The position numbers and the translations under genes were made by a program. The notes beneath the pieces are model-generated. The model was given only the letters and a program-made list of their open reading frames with translations. It was not told where the DNA came from and did no database searches. Below are positions 43,415-50,961 of a stretch of 64,000 nt of DNA, piece by piece. Source of the DNA: an uncultured bacterium. GTDB taxonomy: Bacteria > Cyanobacteriota > Vampirovibrionia > Gastranaerophilales > Gastranaerophilaceae. The stretch spans positions 124,001 to 188,000 of the forward strand of contig CASEYP010000007.1 of NCBI GenBank assembly GCA_949292185.1, in the 5' to 3' direction. Within the stretch, counting starts at the first letter, position 1, and each line of letters begins with the position of its first letter.

Positions 43415-43483
43415 TTCCTTTTAGTTTAAAATAAATTATTATAAAATAAAACAGTTTATAGTTATACATAAGAGGGTAGAAAA

Positions 43484-44815
43484 TTGAAAAACAAAATTAT
43501 TATGTTTTGGATCATTGTAGGGATAGCAATTGCTTGTATCTTTACAATCTACAAAAAACCAACCAAGTTAGGTCTTGACCTTGTAGGTGGTTCAAGAATT
43601 ATGCTTGAAGCCCGTACTACTGAATCCGTCAAGAAAATTACTCCTGAAGTTATGAGCAGATTGCAATATGCAATTGAAAGCAGGGTAAACAAACTAGGGG
43701 TATCAGAAACAACAGTTGCTCAGGTAGGCGATAAAAGATTGCTAGTTGAGATTCCACAAATTACAGACTTAAAAGAAGCTGAAGCATTCTTGGGCAAAAC
43801 AGCTCAATTAGAATTTAAACAACCTGTATTTGATGCAAACAAACAGCACAAAAGAGATGATAAAGGACAATTGATGTGGGAATCTACAGGTTTAACAGGC
43901 GAAGATTTAAAATCTGCATCAATAGGTTCCGATCAATCAGGTCAATGGACTGTATCATTAGAATTCAATGCTAAAGGTGGAACAAAATTCGCAGAACTTA
44001 CAGAAAAATTAGTAGGCCAACAAATGGCTATATTCTTTGACGGCGAAGAAATATCCGCTCCTGTAATCAGAGAAACTATATACGGCGGCAGAGCTGAAAT
44101 TTCCGGAGGAAACAGTGGATTTGAATATGAAGAAGCTGATAGAATGGTTAATTTATTAAATGCCGGAGCTTTGCCTGTACCATCTGAAATAATACAGGAA
44201 AATACAGTAGGTCCTACTTTAGGTGCAGATAGTATTGAAAAATCAAAATTTGCCGGGTTATTGGGTATTGGACTTGTAATGTTATTTATGGTCTTATATT
44301 ACAGATTACCGGGACTTATTGCCGACGTTGCATTAGTTATATATGCATTAATATTATTTGCATTATTCAAAATTATTCCGGTTACATTAACACTTGCAGG
44401 TATCGCAGGATTTATCCTATCAGTCGGTATGGCTGTCGATGCCAATATATTGATATTTGAAAGAACAAAAGAAGAATTAAGAGCTGGCAGAAACTTGTTC
44501 ACAGCAATTAATTCTGGATTTGACAGAGCATTTACAAGTATCTTCGATTCTAATATGACAACAGTCCTTGCATGTGTCATTTTATACTTCTTAGGTACAA
44601 GTGTTGTTAAAGGTTTTGCTCTAACTTTGGCATTAGGTGTAATCGTTTCTATGTTTACGGCAATTACTGTTACTAAAAACTTTATGCACTTAATCTTCGG
44701 AACCGGAGAATTAAAATATCCGGCTTTATTTGGTCTGTCTAAAGATGAAATAGGCCATGATTATGAAGTTACAGAAACTAAACGTGAAAAAGCACGTTTT
44801 GGTATATTAGACTAA
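43484..44815 (+). CDS. secD: Protein translocase subunit SecD
   Basis: A 443-residue RND-type membrane protein that, with SecF, uses proton motive force to help pull proteins across the membrane after SecA. One N-terminal transmembrane helix is followed by the LGLDLVGGSRIMLEA motif, a large periplasmic domain, then five helices near the C-terminus. Those helices include FILSVGMAVDANILIFERTKEE with the conserved Asp/Arg. The start is TTG with AGAGGG upstream. secF follows after 22 bases. Confidence 0.95.
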   Translation: MKNKIIMFWIIVGIAIACIFTIYKKPTKLGLDLVGGSRIMLEARTTESVKKITPEVMSRLQYAIESRVNKLGVSETTVAQVGDKRLLVEIPQITDLKEAEAFLGKTAQLEFKQPVFDANKQHKRDDKGQLMWESTGLTGEDLKSASIGSDQSGQWTVSLEFNAKGGTKFAELTEKLVGQQMAIFFDGEEISAPVIRETIYGGRAEISGGNSGFEYEEADRMVNLLNAGALPVPSEIIQENTVGPTLGADSIEKSKFAGLLGIGLVMLFMVLYYRLPGLIADVALVIYALILFALFKIIPVTLTLAGIAGFILSVGMAVDANILIFERTKEELRAGRNLFTAINSGFDRAFTSIFDSNMTTVLACVILYFLGTSVVKGFALTLALGVIVSMFTAITVTKNFMHLIFGTGELKYPALFGLSKDEIGHDYEVTETKREKARFGILD

Positions 44816-44837
44816 GAAAGTATGAGGGTAAAATAAA

Positions 44838-45809
44838 ATGTTTAATATGAAAAAAACAGTACACGTTGTAAAATATAGAATTTTGTGGATATGTTTATCA
44901 GCTTGTCTGTTAACTCCAGGGATTATCGCAATGATATATTCTATGATTACATATCCGACTCATTCACCTGTAAAAGTAGGTATTGACTACACAGGCGGTA
45001 CTATTTTACAATACGGAGTCAAAGAAGAAGTTAAAAACAATGATGTTGCAAAAACAAGAGACGATCTTGATGCTGTTGGAATAGAAAATCCTTATATCCA
45101 AATATTAGATGTAACTCCAACAGAAGAAAACAATAATATTAATTCAATAATTTCTATTAAAACTAAATTTATAGATGAAGGCTCTAATACAACAGATGAA
45201 ATAACTAAAGCTGTACAAAAAGAATACAAAGATGCCGAATTAATTCAAGTAAGTTCTGTTGGTCCAACACTGGGAAAAGAATTGTTCAAAATGTCTGTTT
45301 TAGCTCTTACCCTTGCTATGCTGGGTATGATTATTTATATCTCGCTAAGATTTAAATTTGATTACGCACTTGCAGCCATATTAGGACTGGTACATGACGT
45401 ATTATTTGTAGTTGGGGCATTTTCAATTCTTGGAATATTCTTTGATGTCCAAATTGATGGTTTATTCTTAACCGCAATATTAACTCTTATAGGGTTCTCA
45501 ATAAACGATACTATCGTTACGTTTGATAGAGTCAGAGAAAATTTAAGATATTATGGTAAGAAAATGTCATATGGCGAAATTATTGATGTATCAGTAAGCC
45601 AAACTCTTGCAAGAAGCATTAATACATCTTTAACAGTATTATTAACATTACTTGCTTTATACTTCTTCGGAGGAGTAACTACAAAAGATTTCGTTCTGGC
45701 TATGATACTTGGTGTTGTTGTCGGAGTATATTCAAGTATTTTCTTCTGCTGTATGTTAGTTGATTTCTGGGAAGAAAGAAAGAATAAAAAGAAAGCAGCT
45801 GCAGCATAA
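44838..45809 (+). CDS. secF: Protein translocase subunit SecF
   Basis: A 323-residue partner of SecD. It has an N-terminal helix, the VGIDYTGGTILQYG motif near residues 47-60, a periplasmic loop, and five C-terminal helices with LTLIGFSINDTIVTFDRVRE, the family's D/R motif. The tail is basic (EERKNKKKAAAA). TGAGGG lies before the ATG and a strong terminator follows, so this ends the dapA-secD-secF run. YajC is not in the window. Confidence 0.95.
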   Translation: MFNMKKTVHVVKYRILWICLSACLLTPGIIAMIYSMITYPTHSPVKVGIDYTGGTILQYGVKEEVKNNDVAKTRDDLDAVGIENPYIQILDVTPTEENNNINSIISIKTKFIDEGSNTTDEITKAVQKEYKDAELIQVSSVGPTLGKELFKMSVLALTLAMLGMIIYISLRFKFDYALAAILGLVHDVLFVVGAFSILGIFFDVQIDGLFLTAILTLIGFSINDTIVTFDRVRENLRYYGKKMSYGEIIDVSVSQTLARSINTSLTVLLTLLALYFFGGVTTKDFVLAMILGVVVGVYSSIFFCCMLVDFWEERKNKKKAAAA

Positions 45810-45832
45810 GAAAATTTGTCAAAACAAACACA

Positions 45833-45866
45833 AAAAAGACCTCTTTATAAAAGAGGTCTTTTTTTT
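45833..45866. terminator. Terminator between secF and the EF-hand gene
   Basis: A perfect 14-bp stem (45833-45846 with 45850-45863, core AGACCTCTTT) has a 3-base loop and an A-run before and T-run after. It can act for both converging transcripts. Confidence 0.92.
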
Positions 45867-45883
45867 ATTTATAAATAATATTT

Positions 45884-46204
45884 TTAATCCGAAATATAAA
45901 TATTATCAGATAAGAAATTCTTATATTCGATATAGTCAATCATTTTATTATTATCTAAATCATATTTATCAAACTCATCTGACAATTCTTGAATCTGCTT
46001 CATAATAGAATCCGGACCTTTTTTTTCTAGCCCTTCCATATCTTCAGCTAACAACTTTATAAAATTTACCATCCATTCATTTTTTGAGATAAAATAACTT
46101 TTATCACTATCAATCTTAATAAAATCTTTTGCAATTTCTTCATCTGTTAAGTTTCTATACCCAGCAGGAATAGTATTTTTTTCTTGAGTAATAATGTAGT
46201 GCAT
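45884..46204 (-). CDS. Small two-EF-hand (calcium-binding) protein
   Basis: A 106-residue protein with two canonical 12-residue EF-hand loops: DSDKSYFISKNE at 32-43 and DLDNNKMIDYIE at 82-93. Both have acidic or polar residues at positions 1, 3 and 5, Ile at 8 and Glu at 12; only the usual Gly at position 6 is replaced (Tyr and Lys). Helices flank both loops and a 38-residue helical linker separates them. There is no signal peptide, so it is cytosolic. AGGAG lies 11 bases before the ATG. It is the last gene of a three-gene operon after the SLOG and HEAT-like genes. Calcium binding is inferred from sequence. Confidence 0.72.
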   Translation of the reverse strand: MHYIITQEKNTIPAGYRNLTDEEIAKDFIKIDSDKSYFISKNEWMVNFIKLLAEDMEGLEKKGPDSIMKQIQELSDEFDKYDLDNNKMIDYIEYKNFLSDNIYISD

Positions 46205-46219
46205 AATACTTTTATTCTC

Positions 46220-47389
46220 CTATATTGCCATAATAACACTTTTTATATTTTCATTTGAAACAGCTTGATACGCAGTTTCCTTATCATTTTCAGATAATGC
46301 GCCTAATGATTTTAAAACTTCAACAGCTCTCAAAACCAAAGTTTGATTAGATGAAGATAACAATTCTCTAACCAAATCCGCATCATGCGTATAATCTAAA
46401 GCTGTATAAACAAATAAACTATCATCTCGCAATTCATCATCTGAAAACTTTAACAATTCATCTTTATTTAATGAGAATAACAATTTTTTAATATCTAAAA
46501 CTTCCTGTTTAGTTTCTTTAGATTCATCAAACAAATACTCATCATTTTCAGTCAAAACATCAAATTTATTTATAGCATTTAATAAAACCACAGCACTTTC
46601 AGATGTAATTTTATTATTCATAAGCATTCCAAAAACATCATAAAGCTGAAAATCAAGAACACAAGATAATCCAAGAATTTCACCTAATCCGTTTATTATC
46701 AAATTTAAAATATAAAGACAGTCAATTTTATTTATTTTATATAAAGAAATCAAATCACATAAATACGGAATTTCGCCTGCAATATTTTCAGCAAATGAAG
46801 AATTTTTAACAGCCACAATTATATAAGGTAAAGCATCTTTATTGCCATAAGCCACCAAAAATCTAACACCATCTAAAACTTTAAAACCATCATCACTTTT
46901 TAACAAATCTAAAGCCTGTTCATAAGATGATTTTTCGCCAAATGCGGCCAAAGTCGCAGCACAATTTCCGCTCAAATAACCATTTTCGCTATACATATTT
47001 TGTTTTAATAAATCAATAGCTAAAGGGTCTTGAATATATGAAAAGAATTTTGCGCAATAAGTTTTTTCATCCTCAGAGCCATTTTCAAAAATTTCAAGCA
47101 TTCTATCTGTCAAATCATCATCTGCGTAATTTGCCAAATTAGAAACAATAAATTCTTCATACGAAGGCGAATAAAACTTTAAAAAGTTCAACAAATTCAA
47201 ATAATTTGACTCATTACAAACTTTTGCAAGTCTATTTGCCACATTTTGCTTAACAAAATCGAACAAAAACTCATCTTGAGAAACCAACTCGGAAAACAAA
47301 TCACAATCCGAATTATTTATGACACTATATGCAACAGGTTCAAAATCTTTCGGATTTTTACCGGTTAATTTCTTTAATTTATCACTCAT
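46220..47389 (-). CDS. HEAT-like repeat protein, unknown role
   Basis: A 389-residue all-helical acidic protein with HEAT-like repeats (for example DPLAIDLLKQNMYSENGYLS, then AATLAAFGEKSSYEQALDLL, and VLRAVEVLKSLGALSE at the end). It has no signal peptide and no catalytic motif, so it is likely a scaffold or adaptor. It lies 16 bases after the SLOG gene and 15 bases before the EF-hand gene on the minus strand. The repeat call is based on helix periodicity; it could be another alpha-solenoid type. Confidence 0.6.
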   Translation of the reverse strand: MSDKLKKLTGKNPKDFEPVAYSVINNSDCDLFSELVSQDEFLFDFVKQNVANRLAKVCNESNYLNLLNFLKFYSPSYEEFIVSNLANYADDDLTDRMLEIFENGSEDEKTYCAKFFSYIQDPLAIDLLKQNMYSENGYLSGNCAATLAAFGEKSSYEQALDLLKSDDGFKVLDGVRFLVAYGNKDALPYIIVAVKNSSFAENIAGEIPYLCDLISLYKINKIDCLYILNLIINGLGEILGLSCVLDFQLYDVFGMLMNNKITSESAVVLLNAINKFDVLTENDEYLFDESKETKQEVLDIKKLLFSLNKDELLKFSDDELRDDSLFVYTALDYTHDADLVRELLSSSNQTLVLRAVEVLKSLGALSENDKETAYQAVSNENIKSVIMAI

Positions 47390-47405
47390 AAAGAAGAGAC
47401 CTTAA

Positions 47406-48005
47406 TTAATCTAGATAAAAGACAGTTATAACTTTATGACCTTCTTCAGCGTATTGAACAGCGTTATGTAAAGTTTTACTAGTATGAGATAAGAAACAAA
47501 TTAATTGATTACATTCATCAATAATTTCACGGTTACAAACGCGAGAAGCATCCACCAAAGTCATCATAGCACGGTCAGCGTGTTCAATGATATTAGGAAC
47601 ACCAATCAACTGATCTTGAACATCAGAAGGTTGTTGACCAATAGTTTGCGGTAAAATTACACACAACTTTTCAGGATTAGCCTTCATAGCGCCACGAATA
47701 GCAGCAGCGTTAGTTCCTGAAGAACCACCTGACGTAATGATTGTATTACCCTGCATAACTAAAGCTGTAGCAAGGGTTTCAATCATTTGTTGATGAGTGA
47801 TAGGAAGATTTCTACTACCAATAATCGCAATTTTCTTAGCGGATTGTTTAATTGTAGCAAGCTCCATAGCCAATTCATCTACAGTATTAGGAGCGTCGGA
47901 TTTTACAGTGTCCATATCGTCATCAATAGGTACAACTATTGATTTTTGAGCATCATCATTTGTATCATCCGAACTTAAAATTATATCCTTATCACTTTCT
48001 GTCAT
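47406..48005 (-). CDS. SLOG/DprA-like Rossmann-fold protein
   Basis: A 199-residue protein. The first 55 residues are acidic and disordered. The rest is a DprA/SLOG-type nucleotide-binding core: IAIIGSRNLPITHQ (about 58-71), NTIITSGGSSGTNAAAIRGA (about 91-110) and a final KVITVFYLD strand. It lacks the winged helix and the FPxRN motif of true DprA, which is encoded separately at 38.9 kb. SLOG domains bind nucleotide-derived ligands and occur in signalling and defence proteins as well as in DNA uptake. AGAAGG precedes the ATG. It heads the SLOG-HEAT-EF-hand operon. Confidence 0.7.
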   Translation of the reverse strand: MTESDKDIILSSDDTNDDAQKSIVVPIDDDMDTVKSDAPNTVDELAMELATIKQSAKKIAIIGSRNLPITHQQMIETLATALVMQGNTIITSGGSSGTNAAAIRGAMKANPEKLCVILPQTIGQQPSDVQDQLIGVPNIIEHADRAMMTLVDASRVCNREIIDECNQLICFLSHTSKTLHNAVQYAEEGHKVITVFYLD

Positions 48006-48089
48006 TTTTCATTTACCTTCTAATTGCATTAATAACATTTTTCAACTATGCTTGATTATAGCATATTTTTTTTTATTTGGGAAGAGGTC

Positions 48090-50609
48090 ATGGAAAAACT
48101 ATTAGAAAATCTTAATAAGGAACAACAAGAAGCAGTACAAACAACGCAAGGTCCACTGTTAATTTTGGCAGGTGCCGGATCTGGAAAAACAAAGGTTCTT
48201 ACAACAAGAATAGCCTATATGATTCAACATGGGGTAAGACCAAGAAACATTTTAGCAGTAACATTCACGAATAAAGCTGCCAAAGAAATGAAAGAACGTA
48301 TCGGCAAGATTATTGGTGAAGATACCGTAAAATATATGTGGGTTGGAACATTCCACGGAATTTGCGGAAGAATTTTGAGAGAGAATATTGATAAATACAA
48401 TACCTCAACAGGCAAACATCTAGATAAGAACTTCACAATCTATGATGATTCTGATACAAATCAAATAATTACAAGGGCAATCAAAAAACTTAATTTAGAT
48501 GATAAGGTATATCAAACAAAACTTGTAAAATCTGTTATATCAAACGCAAAAAATAAAATGCAAGATGCACATACATTTGCGACATTTGCAAGAGATTTCA
48601 AATCGCAAAAGATTGCATCAATCTATGAAGAATACGAAAAATCATTAAATAACAATAATGCAATAGATTTCGATGATATGTTAATGCTTACAGTAAAATT
48701 ACTTGAGCAAAACGAAGAAGTAAGACAGCAATACTATGATAGATTTCAACACATAATGGTTGATGAATACCAAGATACAAACTTAGCACAATACAAATTA
48801 GTTAATATGCTATACACAAATCTATCAAAAGACGTTCCGCAAGAGCGTTCATTATGCGTAGTAGGAGATGTTGACCAATCAATATATTCTTGGCGTGGTG
48901 CAGATTTTACAATCATAATGAACTTCCAAAAAGATTATCCAAAAACAAAACTTATAAAACTTGAACAAAATTACCGTTCAACAGCACACATATTAAATGC
49001 CGCAAACGCAGTTATCGAAAACAATAACGAGCGTGTTGATAAAGTTTTATATTCAAATAAAGGAGAAGGTGAAAAATTAAGTTATTATATAGCAGATGAT
49101 GAAGCTGATGAAGCAAATTATATAGTAAGCAATATAAAAAGAACAGCTCACGGAAATTACAATCAATTTGCAATATTATATAGAACAAATAACCAATCCC
49201 GTGCCCTAGAAGAAGCTTGTATGGCAACAGGAGTTCCATATAGAATATATGGCGGCACAAAATTCTACGATAGAGCAGAAGTTAAAACCGTAATATGCTA
49301 TCTAAAACTTATAAATAACACTGATGACTCTCAAAGTTTGCGCAGAGTAATAAATATTCCAAAAAGAGGAATAGGTGAAACTACATTAAAAAATCTGTCA
49401 GACTTTGCAAATTCAAGAGATATAAGCCTTTTTGAAGCAATAAAAATTTGTGAAGAATCTGATATCAATTCAAAAACTCAATCAAAATTAAAAGACTTTG
49501 CAAACTTAATCTACAAATTCCAACAAGCAAAAGATTCTTATACCCTAAAAGAATTTGTAACACTTGTTATAGAAAAATCAGGATACTTAGCAGAACTTCA
49601 AGCAAAAGCCGTAAGTGATCCGGAAGTACAAGATGATATAAACAACTTGCAAGAACTTGTAAACGTTGCAGAAGAATTTATTCCGGAAGAAGAAGACAAT
49701 ATCTTAGGTGAATTTTTGCAACAAGTAGCCTTAGTATCAGACCTTGATTCAATGGTAGATGAAGCAAACAACGTAACAATGATGACACTTCATGCTGCAA
49801 AAGGTCTTGAATTTCCAATAGTATTTATAGCCGGAATGGACGAAGGAATTTTCCCAAGTCAAAGAACTCTGCAAGTTCCATCAGAAGTTGAAGAAGAGCG
49901 CAGACTTATGTACGTTGGTATAACAAGAGCAGAAGAAAAGCTATATCTCGTTTCAGCCAAACGTCGTCAAACTTGGGGTGAATACAGATACTACAACCCG
50001 TCAAGATTTATTGAAGAAATTCCGCATAACCTGATAGAATCAACTGAATCAGAAAGCAGAATGAGCAATTCTTCAACATTTAGAAATGCAGTATCAAAAG
50101 CAAGAGAATCATACGCAAAAACTGATTCAGACGGATACGTAAGACCATCATCAGGATTTGGTACAAACTTTGTAGCTCCACAAAGAAGAGGTTTAGCAAG
50201 TTCCAATAAACCAAGTTCTAATTATACAAATTCAAGCTACAATAAACCAACAAGCAACAGAACACCACAACGCACGATTATCGTAAAATCTGCAATAAAT
50301 AAAAAACGAGAAGAAGAAAAAATTGCAGCATTTTTCAAAGATAATGCAATAAAGCGTATGGCAGATGAACGCCGTCAACGCCTTGAAGCAGAACGCCAAA
50401 AAGAACAGGAAAGAAAACAAGAACGCGATAATGCCAAAATTATTGATGATATATATGATGTAGGACAAAGAGTATTCCACGAACAACTTGGAATAGGCCA
50501 TGTAACTGATGTAATGACAGTAGGCGAAAGCGTAATGTACACAATTGATTTTGGCAAACTTGGCAAAAAAGCAATGGATGCGACATACGCAAAATTAAAA
50601 AAATTCTAA
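48090..50609 (+). CDS. pcrA: UvrD/PcrA-type superfamily 1 DNA helicase
   Basis: An 839-residue 3'-5' helicase. Motif I is GAGSGKTKVL near residues 28-37, motif II is VDEYQDTN, motif III is GDVDQSIYSWRGAD, motif IV QNYRST, motif V TLHAAKGLEF and motif VI YVGITRAEEKL. A disordered S/N/T linker (about 660-740) and a basic coiled-coil with an SH3-like C-terminal end (QRVFHEQLGIGHVTDV) match PcrA/UvrD. The frame opens at 48048, but the N-terminal alignment and GGGAAGAGG just upstream favour the ATG at 48090. It acts in repair and replication restart. Confidence 0.92.
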   Translation: MEKLLENLNKEQQEAVQTTQGPLLILAGAGSGKTKVLTTRIAYMIQHGVRPRNILAVTFTNKAAKEMKERIGKIIGEDTVKYMWVGTFHGICGRILRENIDKYNTSTGKHLDKNFTIYDDSDTNQIITRAIKKLNLDDKVYQTKLVKSVISNAKNKMQDAHTFATFARDFKSQKIASIYEEYEKSLNNNNAIDFDDMLMLTVKLLEQNEEVRQQYYDRFQHIMVDEYQDTNLAQYKLVNMLYTNLSKDVPQERSLCVVGDVDQSIYSWRGADFTIIMNFQKDYPKTKLIKLEQNYRSTAHILNAANAVIENNNERVDKVLYSNKGEGEKLSYYIADDEADEANYIVSNIKRTAHGNYNQFAILYRTNNQSRALEEACMATGVPYRIYGGTKFYDRAEVKTVICYLKLINNTDDSQSLRRVINIPKRGIGETTLKNLSDFANSRDISLFEAIKICEESDINSKTQSKLKDFANLIYKFQQAKDSYTLKEFVTLVIEKSGYLAELQAKAVSDPEVQDDINNLQELVNVAEEFIPEEEDNILGEFLQQVALVSDLDSMVDEANNVTMMTLHAAKGLEFPIVFIAGMDEGIFPSQRTLQVPSEVEEERRLMYVGITRAEEKLYLVSAKRRQTWGEYRYYNPSRFIEEIPHNLIESTESESRMSNSSTFRNAVSKARESYAKTDSDGYVRPSSGFGTNFVAPQRRGLASSNKPSSNYTNSSYNKPTSNRTPQRTIIVKSAINKKREEEKIAAFFKDNAIKRMADERRQRLEAERQKEQERKQERDNAKIIDDIYDVGQRVFHEQLGIGHVTDVMTVGESVMYTIDFGKLGKKAMDATYAKLKKF

Positions 50610-50635
50610 AAATTTATACTAATAAAAAAGCTTTA

Positions 50636-50644
50636 TGCTAGAAT
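50636..50644 (+). promoter_or_regulatory. Extended -10 element before the PC4-like gene
   Basis: TGCTAGAAT fits the extended -10 pattern about 30 bases before the ATG at 50676. An AAGGAGAG ribosome-binding site follows. No good -35 box is seen. Confidence 0.4.
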
Positions 50645-50675
50645 AAAAAACGAGAAGATAAATAAGGAGAGAGAA

Positions 50676-50915
50676 ATGGCAGATTCAAAAATTTTAGCAA
50701 CAATCGAAAGATCAGACACTGAACAATTACAAATTTCAATTAGCGAATATAAAGGAAGAAGTTACTTAAATATGAGAATATTTTATACAACAGATGATGG
50801 TGCAACTTGGTTACCAACTAAAAAAGGTGTAACTTTCACTCCTGATCAATTAGACATTTTAACAGAAGCAATAGAAGAAGCTAAACAAGAACTTATGTCA
50901 GCAGAAGCTGAATAA
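50676..50915 (+). CDS. PC4/p15-like single-strand-binding transcription cofactor
   Basis: A 79-residue protein with the core SEYKGRSYLNMRIFYTTDDG followed by WLPTKKGVTFTPDQLDIL. This matches the bacterial PC4/YdbC-like (transcriptional coactivator p15) family, whose members are small dimers that bind single-stranded DNA. The role in bacteria is poorly known; likely transcription or replication-linked. It sits between two helicase genes (pcrA 66 bases upstream, priA 46 bases downstream), which fits an ssDNA-related job. The ribosome-binding site (AAGGAGAG) is strong. Confidence 0.75.
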   Translation: MADSKILATIERSDTEQLQISISEYKGRSYLNMRIFYTTDDGATWLPTKKGVTFTPDQLDILTEAIEEAKQELMSAEAE

Positions 50916-50961
50916 TTAATAAATTACCAATAAAAAATTAAAACAAAAAGGATTATCAATA

